A stretch of DNA of 10,142 nucleotides from Actinomycetota bacterium (GTDB lineage: Bacteria; Actinomycetota; Acidimicrobiia; Acidimicrobiales; Iamiaceae), in contig JAFDWI010000137.1 in assembly GCA_018268545.1 (NCBI GenBank), positions 1-10,142 on the forward strand, read 5' to 3'. The notes under the pieces were generated by a model. It searched no databases. It saw nothing but the letters and a program-made list of their open reading frames with translations, and was not told where the DNA came from. How positions within the stretch are numbered: position 1 is the first letter of the stretch; every line of letters starts with the position of its first letter. Positions 1-5,882 of the stretch are shown piece after piece. Both the position numbers and the translations under genes were made by a program.

Positions 1-480
1 TTCACGCTGATCCAAACCTTCGACCTGTCGCCGATCGTGGGCAAGTGGTGGAAAGATTCGAACGGTGTCGTCCATGACGACCTGGTGCCGGCACCCTGGC
101 ATGTCTGTGCGCGCACCGTCGGCGACCAGTTCACCTTCAAGGTCTGGACGGGGTCCAACCCCGAACCCGCGTGGACGGACCCCACCCACGTGTTCTCGAC
201 GACGCTTCCAGGCGGATGGGACTACCCGGGTTACTCCGGCGGGTACGTCGGTCACCTCCACGCTGGTCAGTCGGCGAACTTCTCGAACTTCACGAGTCTG
301 CCGGTGTGTCTGGAACCCGACATGAAGGACACCCCGGCATGTGAGCCCCCGACCTCGACCACGACGTCCGAGGCCTCGACCTCGACGTCGACAGTCCCTG
401 CATCGACGACAACTCCCGTCCCGACGACCACTCCAGTACCGACGACCACGCTCATTGCCCCACCCGCCTCGACGCCTTGA
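1..480 (+). CDS. secreted-family protein, paralogue A (5' end missing), Thr/Ser/Pro-rich C-terminal tail
   Basis: The frame is open from the first base and ends at TGA 478-480, leaving 159 residues; the true start lies to the left of the window. I do not recognise the family by name. The first ~100 residues align with the C-terminal halves of the proteins at 572-1489 and 3867-4616. They share an FDLSPIVG segment, a PWHVCAR cysteine motif, a KVWTGSNPEPAWTDP segment and a GYVGHLHAG motif. By hand alignment this part is roughly 60% identical to the copy at 3867-4616 over about 66 residues. Unlike its paralogues it carries a C-terminal extension: two extra cysteines (fragment residues 103 and 114), then a ~43-residue Thr/Ser/Pro tail with two PVPTTT units (415-450). 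Such tails are usually flexible, often glycosylated, linkers at the cell surface. Export is inferred from the paralogues, since the signal peptide is outside the window. The repeated FxVW...P.W pattern hints at a concanavalin-A-like beta-sandwich, which is unproven. Confidence 0.8.
   Translation, partial: FTLIQTFDLSPIVGKWWKDSNGVVHDDLVPAPWHVCARTVGDQFTFKVWTGSNPEPAWTDPTHVFSTTLPGGWDYPGYSGGYVGHLHAGQSANFSNFTSLPVCLEPDMKDTPACEPPTSTTTSEASTSTSTVPASTTTPVPTTTPVPTTTLIAPPASTP
415..450 (+). repeat. two tandem 18-nt units encoding PVPTTT
   Basis: Two consecutive in-frame units each encode Pro-Val-Pro-Thr-Thr-Thr inside the low-complexity tail of the truncated gene at the left edge. The units differ at several third positions, so they are conserved as protein more than as DNA. 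This is a protein linker repeat and not a mobile or CRISPR repeat. Confidence 0.7.
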
Positions 481-488
481 CCGTCGGC

Positions 489-548
489 CCGGACCGGACA
501 CTCGTCCGGCCCGGCGACGACTCGACACGTTGCGACATGTCGTTTTTT
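489..548 (+). terminator. candidate transcription terminator after paralogue A
   Basis: Positions 489-514 form a hairpin: a 6-bp perfect inner stem (494-499 with 504-509, loop ACTC), one A/C mismatch, then four more G-C pairs (489-492 with 511-514). Downstream, CGACA (523-527) can pair with TGTCG (538-542), followed directly by six T residues (543-548). The second, weaker hairpin plus the T-run resembles an intrinsic terminator, and the first may help pausing. The region lies 9 bp after the stop of the gene ending at 480 and before the promoter of the next gene. Confidence 0.5.
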
Positions 549-555
549 CCGGCGC

Positions 556-561
556 TAGGAT
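556..561 (+). promoter_or_regulatory. -10 element TAGGAT of a probable leaderless gene
   Basis: TAGGAT fits the actinobacterial TANNNT -10 pattern and ends 10 nt before the ATG at 572. A transcript starting about 7 nt after it would have almost no leader. No Shine-Dalgarno sequence is visible before the ATG. I see no convincing -35 box. Confidence 0.45.
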
Positions 562-571
562 TCCTGCCCTT

Positions 572-1489
572 ATGGGCGCACGGGCCGAGCCGAATCGGGG
601 ATCGAGGATTCCGCGACGACTGGCCTACGCGCTCGGGCTGTGCCTCCTCGTGTCCTGCAGTCCGACGGGGGCGACCTCGACGGCCGGGCACCCGATGACG
701 ACCACCCGTCGGCCGACCGCCCGGCACTCGACGCGGCCGTCGACCTCGAACCCGAACCACGACGCCGGAGGGACCCACCAGGGCCGCCTCGGTGCCCCGA
801 CGGACACCTTGTCCGCACCGCTCGACATCCGTCACGCGGCGCTCACGGCCCAGAACTGGGCGACGTACGACTATTCGACCGATGCCACGACCGTGACGGC
901 GACGGCACCGCCGCAGTTGACCGACACGAATGTCCGTGAGATCTTCTGGCGCACCGACGAGGTTCCGGCCGCCGACGAGCAGGCCTGCGTCACCTGGAAC
1001 GAGACTGCGGCATCGGTCCCCGGACCGCCGATCCAACCCGGACTCGCGATGCGGATCGCTTCGATCGGCCCGCACAACGAAGGCGTGAAGGCCGTCAGCG
1101 TCACCGAGAACGTCATCTACGCGGGGGTCTGGGTGTTCAACGTCCATGTCTGGGACACCACGAACACCCAGCAACCGTTCACCCAGATCGGGTCGTTCGA
1201 CCTTTCCTCCGTCATGGGTAAGGTCTGGTTCGACAGCAACGGCGTCAGCCATTCGACGCTCGCCGCGCCGCCGCTTCACATCTGTGGCCGGACCGCCGGC
1301 AACACGTTCAGCTTCAAGGTCTGGGCGAACGACGAACCCGAACCCTCGTGGTCCGATCCGGGGCGCGTCCGGGCCGTGTTCCTCCCTCCTGGATGGGACT
1401 ACGCCGGCTACTCGGGCGGCTACATCGGCCACCTCCACGCCGGACAAGCAGCGACCGCGACCGCCGAACTTCCCACCGCGCTGAGCTGA
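572..1489 (+). CDS. predicted lipoprotein, paralogue B of the unknown secreted family
   Basis: This protein has 305 residues. The N-terminus has basic residues (R12, R15, R16), a hydrophobic stretch and a lipobox LVSC, with the lipidated cysteine at C29, so it is predicted to be a lipoprotein anchored outside the cytoplasmic membrane. Residues ~30-80 are a Thr/Ser/Pro/Arg-rich linker. The globular part (~85-300) aligns with the protein at 3867-4616: a DTNVREIFW segment, C139, the QPGLAMRIAS segment, FNVHVWD (189-195), SFDLSSV, C238 in HICGR, the FKVW...PSW segment and GYIGHLHAG (283-291). The two conserved cysteines could form a disulphide. The function is unknown, and a concanavalin-A-like fold is only an inference. 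ATG 572 is chosen because the signal peptide starts there and a TANNNT -10 lies just upstream; the open frame extends further left without any signal-like sequence. The gene stands alone between its own promoter and a 102-bp gap. Confidence 0.82.
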   Translation: MGARAEPNRGSRIPRRLAYALGLCLLVSCSPTGATSTAGHPMTTTRRPTARHSTRPSTSNPNHDAGGTHQGRLGAPTDTLSAPLDIRHAALTAQNWATYDYSTDATTVTATAPPQLTDTNVREIFWRTDEVPAADEQACVTWNETAASVPGPPIQPGLAMRIASIGPHNEGVKAVSVTENVIYAGVWVFNVHVWDTTNTQQPFTQIGSFDLSSVMGKVWFDSNGVSHSTLAAPPLHICGRTAGNTFSFKVWANDEPEPSWSDPGRVRAVFLPPGWDYAGYSGGYIGHLHAGQAATATAELPTALS

Positions 1490-1517
1490 ACCGGCCGCCT
1501 ACCCGGAGTGGCGAGGA

Positions 1518-1531
1518 CCGGATCGATCCGG
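1518..1531. promoter_or_regulatory. perfect 14-bp palindrome in the 1490-1591 gap
   Basis: CCGGATCGATCCGG reads the same on both strands. It lies 29 bp after the stop of the lipoprotein gene and about 60 bp upstream of the next start. It could be an operator for a dimeric regulator. With a tetraloop it could also form a 5-bp hairpin in the transcript of the preceding gene, but no T-run follows. No regulator is recognised. Confidence 0.3.
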
Positions 1532-1578
1532 CACGCGACTCGAACGACGGGCGAGCAGCTCCACGGCCTCAGAGGTCC

Positions 1579-1584
1579 TATCGT
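1579..1584 (+). promoter_or_regulatory. -10 element TATCGT of a probable leaderless SRAP gene
   Basis: TATCGT fits TANNNT and ends 7 nt before the ATG at 1592, so the expected transcription start falls on or next to the first base of the start codon. There is no Shine-Dalgarno. The start codon itself is fixed independently, because the family needs Cys as residue 2. This makes it the cleanest leaderless case in the window. Confidence 0.55.
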
Positions 1585-1591
1585 GACCGGC

Positions 1592-2317
1592 ATGTGCGGT
1601 CGCTTCTCGCAGTACTCGCCCGTTGCGGATCTGGTCGCGGGTTTCGACGTCGACGAGACGGTCACCGACGATGGAAGGCCATGGCGACCACGATGGAACA
1701 TCGCACCCACCCAGGACGCGTTGGTGATCGCGTCCTCGGCGGACGGGACCATCCGCAAGGCCGGTCCGATGCGATGGGGTCTCGTTCCCCGGTGGGCCGA
1801 CGACATCCGCATCGGCAATCGGATGATCAACGCGCGGACCGACAAGGTGGCGACCTCGAACGCGTACCGGGCGGCGCTGGCGAAACGTCGCTGCATCGTC
1901 CCCGTCGACGGGTTCTACGAATGGGCGAAACCGACGGTCGCCGCCGCCGGGGCGGGACGCACCTCGAAGACGCCGTTCAACATCCATCGAGCGGATCATG
2001 CCCCGCTCGCGCTCGCCGGGCTCTGGGAAACCTTCTCCGACGCCCACGATCACCTGCTGCGAACGTTCACGATCCTCACGTGCGAGGCCAACGCGCCGAC
2101 GGCTCGCATCCACGACCGCATGCCGGTCATCCTCGCCGCATCCGACTTCGACCGATGGTTGGAACCGACGCCACTCGGCGACGACGAACGTGCCCGGATG
2201 TTCACGCCGGCTCCCGACGACCTGCTGGCCTACGACGAAGTCTCGACGCTCGTCAACAAGCCGTCGAACGATTCGCCCGAGCTGATCGAACCGGTCGAAC
2301 GTCACACCCGCCCGTGA
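1592..2317 (+). CDS. SOS response-associated peptidase (SRAP) family, YedK/HMCES-type abasic-site crosslinking protein
   Basis: This protein has 241 residues, a usual SRAP length. It starts MCGRF: after removal of Met1, Cys2 is the N-terminal nucleophile that in E. coli YedK and human HMCES forms a thiazolidine link with abasic sites in single-stranded DNA, protecting them from cleavage. The other family active-site residues are visible: N80 in MINARTD, E110 in DGFYEW and H174 in IHDRMPVIL. The RWNIAPTQ (34-41) and MRWGLVP (60-66) motifs are also present. A Gly/Ala-rich loop at 112-126 is slightly longer than I would expect. The next gene starts 31 bp downstream on the same strand but has its own -10 element. 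I found only one half of an actinobacterial LexA box upstream (TCGAAC at 1540-1545), so SOS control is not supported. The family assignment is firm. The 'peptidase' name is historical; the DNA-crosslinking role is inferred from homologues. Confidence 0.95.
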   Translation: MCGRFSQYSPVADLVAGFDVDETVTDDGRPWRPRWNIAPTQDALVIASSADGTIRKAGPMRWGLVPRWADDIRIGNRMINARTDKVATSNAYRAALAKRRCIVPVDGFYEWAKPTVAAAGAGRTSKTPFNIHRADHAPLALAGLWETFSDAHDHLLRTFTILTCEANAPTARIHDRMPVILAASDFDRWLEPTPLGDDERARMFTPAPDDLLAYDEVSTLVNKPSNDSPELIEPVERHTRP

Positions 2318-2334
2318 CCCGGACCCGGAGGCGG

Positions 2335-2340
2335 TACGGT
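2335..2340 (+). promoter_or_regulatory. -10 element TACGGT of a probable leaderless oxygenase gene
   Basis: TACGGT fits TANNNT and ends 8 nt before ATG 2349, placing the expected transcript start next to the start codon. A GGAG lies nearby (2326-2329), but it is too far from the ATG (19 nt) to serve as a Shine-Dalgarno. The gene may therefore be transcribed separately from the SRAP gene in front of it. Confidence 0.45.
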
Positions 2341-2348
2341 CGCGCTCG

Positions 2349-3134
2349 ATGACCCCGATCCCCCGACTGCCGCCGGACGCGACCGTGGACATGATCGTCG
2401 AGGGCATGCACACCGCGGGATGCGCCGTCGTCGAACACTTCCTCGATGACGACCGCGTCCGCGCGCTGCGCGACGAGCTCGCACCAAATCGAGAAGCGAC
2501 GCCGTCGGGACGCAACGACTTCGAGGGGTACACGACACGCCGGATCTACGCGCTCTTTGCGAAGGTGCGCGGTTTCGACGACCTCGCGACCGACCCGCGG
2601 GTGCTCGGCGTCCTCGACGCGATCCTCGGGCCGTCGTACCAGCTCTCGGCGCCGGTCGGGATCGACATCGGTCCGGGCGAAGCCCCGCAGATGATCCACC
2701 GTGACGACCTGATCTACCCACTCACGCACCCCCACCCCGAGGTCGTGGTGAACACGATGTGGGCACTGGACGACTTCACCGAGGCGAACGGCGCGACCAT
2801 GGTCATCCCCGGCAGTCAGCACCGGGAACCCGATGACCCGCCCGACGCGAGCGACGCGATCGCGGCGACGATGCCCGCCGGGTCGGTGATGTTCTATCTC
2901 GGAAGCCTCTGGCACGGTGGCGGTGCCAACCGCACCGATACCCGTCGCCTCGGGGTCATCCTCGAATACGTCGTCGGATGGCTGCGCGCCCAGGAGAACC
3001 ATGTGCTCGCGGTCCCCACCGATGTGGTGCGCGAGGTTCCCGAACGTCTCGCCGAACTCCTCGGCTACAACATCTGTCCCCCGTTCATCGGCTACGTGGA
3101 CGGCCGTCACCCTCTCCGGAGTCTCGATCGCTGA
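2349..3134 (+). CDS. phytanoyl-CoA dioxygenase (PhyH)-family Fe(II)/2-oxoglutarate oxygenase
   Basis: This protein has 261 residues. The double-stranded beta-helix oxygenase pattern is readable. H117-x-D119 (in MIHRDDLIYP) and the distal H189 (in SLWHGGGANRT) make the Fe(II)-binding facial triad, and R199 or R200 is the expected 2-oxoglutarate carboxylate ligand. The segment NGATMVIPGSQH (147-158) before the distal His is typical of PhyH. Family members hydroxylate C-H bonds using O2 and 2-oxoglutarate, giving succinate and CO2. Substrates range from phytanoyl-CoA to antibiotics, ectoine and other small molecules, so the substrate here cannot be named. No signal peptide is visible, so it should be cytosolic. 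The gene is convergent with the methyltransferase, with an 11-bp gap and no visible terminator. Family confidence is high and substrate confidence is nil. Confidence 0.88.
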   Translation: MTPIPRLPPDATVDMIVEGMHTAGCAVVEHFLDDDRVRALRDELAPNREATPSGRNDFEGYTTRRIYALFAKVRGFDDLATDPRVLGVLDAILGPSYQLSAPVGIDIGPGEAPQMIHRDDLIYPLTHPHPEVVVNTMWALDDFTEANGATMVIPGSQHREPDDPPDASDAIAATMPAGSVMFYLGSLWHGGGANRTDTRRLGVILEYVVGWLRAQENHVLAVPTDVVREVPERLAELLGYNICPPFIGYVDGRHPLRSLDR

Positions 3135-3145
3135 CGACCCGCACC

Positions 3146-3778
3146 TCACGCGGCGATGACGCCCGTCGGACGGCGTGCCGAGCCGGCGTACATGAACGTC
3201 AACGTCGCCGGACCCGCCACCGAGAAGGTGGAACATTCGATGTCGTCGAATCCGGCTCGTTCCAAGGCGGCGGCGTGGTCGCGGACGAGGTGGCACCCGC
3301 CGGCGATGCGTTGCTGGACCCCGTCGAATCGTTGTTGACGGGCGGCGACACGCGGGTCGTCGGACAGGCCGTGTTCCAGGAACCAGATCCGACCCCCCGG
3401 GCGCAGGATCCTCGCAAGTTCGTGCAACGTGGCGACCTCGTCGGGGACGGTACACAACGTGAACGTACCGATCGCCGCATCGACCGATTCGTCTGCCATG
3501 TCGATGCGCTCGCCGATGAGATCCACGAAGGTGACGGGGACGGCCGATGCCGCGAGGCGACGGCGAGCGAGCTTGCGACCGACGGTCGCCGGGTCGACGG
3601 CGACGACACGCGTGACCGCCTCGGGGTAGTGCGGGACGTTCGTACCCGAACCGAAACCGATCTCGAGCACCTCACCGGCAACCCCTTGCAGCGCGCGTGC
3701 GCGCAGCGCCGCGAATCCCGCGCCGCCGAGCGCGACATCGATGACGCGCGGGAGGACCTGATCGGCATAGAAGCCCAT
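3146..3778 (-). CDS. class I SAM-dependent methyltransferase, METTL7-like
   Basis: This protein has 210 residues. Motif I is VLEIGFGSGTN (37-47), the acidic ribose-binding residue is D62 in VVAVDP, and LRPGG (125-129) follows, as in the Methyltransf_11 type. Several segments resemble human METTL7A/B (TMT1, thiol methyltransferases): TLCTVPDEV (107-115), the FLEH that follows LRPGG, the later GGCHLVRD...ALERAGF stretch and a C-terminal FMYAGSA. A thiol or small lipophilic substrate is therefore a reasonable inference, but many bacterial homologues are uncharacterised. There is no long N-terminal membrane anchor, only an amphipathic stretch at about 1-30. The start ATG 3778 is chosen because a TANNNT -10 lies 8 nt upstream; the frame extends to 3925 but that part has no family similarity. 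The gene is divergent from the lipoprotein gene at 3867 and convergent with the oxygenase gene. Confidence 0.88.
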   Translation of the reverse strand: MGFYADQVLPRVIDVALGGAGFAALRARALQGVAGEVLEIGFGSGTNVPHYPEAVTRVVAVDPATVGRKLARRRLAASAVPVTFVDLIGERIDMADESVDAAIGTFTLCTVPDEVATLHELARILRPGGRIWFLEHGLSDDPRVAARQQRFDGVQQRIAGGCHLVRDHAAALERAGFDDIECSTFSVAGPATLTFMYAGSARRPTGVIAA

Positions 3779-3786
3779 GAGAGGTG

Positions 3787-3792
3787 ACACTA
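3787..3792 (-). promoter_or_regulatory. -10 element TAGTGT (minus) of the methyltransferase gene
   Basis: Read on the minus strand, TAGTGT fits TANNNT and ends 8 nt before ATG 3778. No Shine-Dalgarno precedes the ATG. Together with the element at 3852-3857 it makes the 88-bp gap 3779-3866 a divergent promoter region. Confidence 0.45.
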
Positions 3793-3851
3793 CCCCGGTG
3801 CCCGGTGAGTTCGTGGCCCTCAGGCAGCGCGACCAGCCCGGGGTGCACTGG

Positions 3852-3857
3852 TACATT
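3852..3857 (+). promoter_or_regulatory. -10 element TACATT of lipoprotein paralogue C
   Basis: TACATT fits TANNNT and ends 9 nt before ATG 3867, with no Shine-Dalgarno between. The hexamer 17 bp upstream (3829-3834, GCGACC) is at best a poor -35. The predicted transcript has a leader of only a few bases or none. Confidence 0.45.
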
Positions 3858-3866
3858 CTGGTCCCG

Positions 3867-4616
3867 ATGGCAACCGTTCGGCACTCGAGGATCGTCGCCG
3901 GACTCGCCCTGGTCGTCGTCGCCACGGTGGCGGCGGCGTGCGATCCGATTCCCGGTTCGATTTCCGGGCCGGTACGCCACGCGGTGCTGACTTCGACCTC
4001 GGGGTCGACCTACAACTATTCCGGAAATGCCGATCAGGTTTTCGTGCAGCCCGATCCGGCGTCGACCGACGCGAACGTCCGCGAAGTGTTCTGGTACCCG
4101 AACGCGACCTCGACACAAGATCAACAGTCGTGCGCGGTCTGGAACACGATCGCGACATCCTCACCCGACGGGCTGTTCCAACCGGGCGTGGCGTTGCGGA
4201 TCGCATCGGCGAACGCGGCGAACACCGGCGTGAAGGCGATCACCGTGACCGAGAACGTCTATTACGGGGCGGTCTGGTTGTTCAACGTCCACGTCTGGAA
4301 CTCGCTCGACACCGGACAGCCCTTCACCCAGATCGGCCAGTTCGACCTCACACCGATCGTCGGGACCTTGTTGAACGGCGGGTCGATGGTGGCGCCACCC
4401 TGGCACGTGTGCGCCCGAGCGATCGGCGCGACGTTCAGCTTCATGGTCTGGACCGGTTCGAACCCACAACCGTCCTGGACCGATCCGCAACACGTGTTCA
4501 CCGTGAACCTCCCGAACGGCTGGACCTACGTGGGCTACCCCGGGGCCTACATCGGCCATCTCCGCGCCGGAGAGACCGCCGCGTTCGCATCGATCACCAC
4601 CGGCTCGGCACCATGA
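3867..4616 (+). CDS. predicted lipoprotein, paralogue C of the unknown secreted family
   Basis: This protein has 249 residues. Basic residues (R5, H6, R8) precede a hydrophobic core (9-22) and a lipobox-like AAAC with the candidate lipidated cysteine at C25. This is weaker than the lipobox of the paralogue at 572-1489 but within the accepted pattern. The mature part starts almost at once, without the Thr/Ser linker seen in that paralogue. Shared landmarks are DANVREVFW (68-76), C89, QPGVALRIAS (105-114), VTENV, WLFNVHVW (137-144), QPFTQIGQFDL (151-161), C182 in WHVCAR, VWTGSNPQPSW (194-204) and YIGHLRAGE. One loop is about six residues shorter than in its relatives. ATG 3867 is supported by the signal peptide and the -10 element; the frame is open to 3777 but without signal-like sequence. 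The acyltransferase starts 31 bp downstream with no promoter of its own that I can see, so the pair is probably one transcript. Function unknown. Confidence 0.82.
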   Translation: MATVRHSRIVAGLALVVVATVAAACDPIPGSISGPVRHAVLTSTSGSTYNYSGNADQVFVQPDPASTDANVREVFWYPNATSTQDQQSCAVWNTIATSSPDGLFQPGVALRIASANAANTGVKAITVTENVYYGAVWLFNVHVWNSLDTGQPFTQIGQFDLTPIVGTLLNGGSMVAPPWHVCARAIGATFSFMVWTGSNPQPSWTDPQHVFTVNLPNGWTYVGYPGAYIGHLRAGETAAFASITTGSAP

Positions 4617-4647
4617 CCCGTCCCGATCCGGTCGCCCGATCTCGCCG

Positions 4648-5877
4648 ATGACGACCACGCCGACCGTACCGGGCACGTCCCCGACATCGACGGACCGGAT
4701 CCATTCACTCGACGGACTCCGCGGCGTCGCGGCACTGCTCGTCGTGATCTACCACTGTCTGCTCGTCACGCCCACGCTCTGGGACCAGATCGCGGGGCAC
4801 CCGGTCCGGGGCACCGCCCAGTGGCTCCTCGCCTACACACCACTTCGGATCTTCTGGGCGGGCGACGACGTCGTCTGGATCTTCTTCATCCTCAGCGGTT
4901 TCGTGCTCGTCCGCCCGTACCTCGATCGACGAAACCTCGCCACCGGCCGCTACTACGTGCGTCGAGCGATCCGGCTGTACGTGCCGTTCTTGGGCTCGTT
5001 CGCGCTCGCCGTCGTGCTGAAGTCACTGCGACCCGCGCCCCGGGGGCGCTTCAGCGGGTGGATCTTCGTACACGAACTCCCCACCGCGACCGGTGACGCC
5101 GTCAAGACGCTGTTCCTGTTCGCCGGCGACCACACCACCTACAACAACGTCTGGTGGTCGTTGCGCTGGGAAGTCTGGTTCTCGGCGCTGCTCCCGTTCG
5201 TCATCCCGCTCGCGCGACGATTCCGGGCGCATCCGATCCCGATTGCTGCGCTGTGTCTCGTGGTGATCGGCGCGTCGAACGCGGGGGTGACGGTGTTGCA
5301 CGTCTTGAAGTTCGGGCACGACAATCCCGCGTTGTACCTGCCGATGTTCGGACTCGGCGTCGCGCTAGCGATGGGCGAAGATCGCGTGCGCGTGGCGCTC
5401 GGTTCCCGTTCGACCGCGACGATCATCGTGTCGACGGTCGTGTGCAGTTCACTGATGACCTCGACCGTCGCCGTGCTCGCCCTGCTCCGGCATGCCCACC
5501 TGTCGATCACCGCCGCGTGGGCGATCGCCGGTCCGATCGGGCTCTTCGGCGCGACGGGTCTCGTCGCGCTGGCGCTGTGTGGGCCCGGGCTGCGCGACGC
5601 ACTCGCTTCGTCGCCGATGACCTGGCTCGGCGAGCGTTCCTACACCCTCTACCTGACCCACGAACCGATCCTCGTGTTCGCGACCCTTGCCCTCGGTGTC
5701 CAGACGTTGACCTGGTGGTGGATCCCCTTCGGTATCGCGTGTTCGCTCGCGACCACGGTGGTGCTGTTCCCGATCATCGAACGTCCGGCACTCTGGACGG
5801 TCGCTCGCCTCGGATCTGCACGCCGAAATGAACCGAGCCCGGGTGTGTCAGGCTTCACACCGCATTCCGGCAATTGA
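4648..5877 (+). CDS. acyltransferase family 3 (OafA/YrhL-type) integral membrane O-acyltransferase
   Basis: This protein has 409 residues and is highly hydrophobic, with about ten membrane segments. The family N-terminus is clear: SLDGLRGVAALLVVIYH (20-36), ending in the conserved His36, then WIFFILSGFVL (77-87), RRAIRLYVPF (105-114), SLRWEVWFS (171-179), YTLYLTHEP (332-340) and a final IIERP (376-380). Members move acyl groups, usually acetyl, across or within the cytoplasmic membrane onto hydroxyls of polysaccharide, peptidoglycan, lipid or macrolide acceptors. The acceptor here cannot be told from sequence. There is no fused SGNH domain, so this is the short, membrane-only form. ATG 4648 is the first start giving the family N-terminus; it has neither a Shine-Dalgarno nor a TANNNT close by, which fits translation from the upstream lipoprotein message. 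An ATG at 4613 overlapping the lipoprotein stop is in another frame and closes at 4651. Confidence 0.92.
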   Translation: MTTTPTVPGTSPTSTDRIHSLDGLRGVAALLVVIYHCLLVTPTLWDQIAGHPVRGTAQWLLAYTPLRIFWAGDDVVWIFFILSGFVLVRPYLDRRNLATGRYYVRRAIRLYVPFLGSFALAVVLKSLRPAPRGRFSGWIFVHELPTATGDAVKTLFLFAGDHTTYNNVWWSLRWEVWFSALLPFVIPLARRFRAHPIPIAALCLVVIGASNAGVTVLHVLKFGHDNPALYLPMFGLGVALAMGEDRVRVALGSRSTATIIVSTVVCSSLMTSTVAVLALLRHAHLSITAAWAIAGPIGLFGATGLVALALCGPGLRDALASSPMTWLGERSYTLYLTHEPILVFATLALGVQTLTWWWIPFGIACSLATTVVLFPIIERPALWTVARLGSARRNEPSPGVSGFTPHSGN

Positions 5878-5882
5878 CCATG

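Noticed and set aside
343..475. CRISPR-like or tandem DNA repeat in the Thr/Ser/Pro tail
   Set aside because: The repeats are short, codon-sized and vary at third positions. They reflect a low-complexity protein linker without spacers.
341..571. Upstream extension of the lipoprotein frame to 341
   Set aside because: The added 77 residues are Arg/Pro-rich, overlap the preceding gene and would bury the signal peptide and lipobox.
452..1447. Long open frame on the minus strand opposite the lipoprotein gene
   Set aside because: It is very Arg/Gly/Val-rich with no family motifs and lies antisense to a gene with a signal peptide and paralogues. This is a typical artefact of high-GC codon use.
1540..1555. 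LexA/SOS box before the SRAP gene
   Set aside because: Only one half-site TCGAAC is present. The expected second half GTTCGA after four bases is GGCGAG, so there is no dyad.
3099..3108. GACGGCCGTC palindrome near the end of the oxygenase gene
   Set aside because: It is inside coding sequence and short, and such palindromes are expected in GC-rich DNA. There is no T-run, so it is not a terminator.
2253..3455. 400-codon open frame on the minus strand across the SRAP end, oxygenase and methyltransferase
   Set aside because: It overlaps three better-supported genes, has Arg-rich low-information sequence and shows no recognisable domain.
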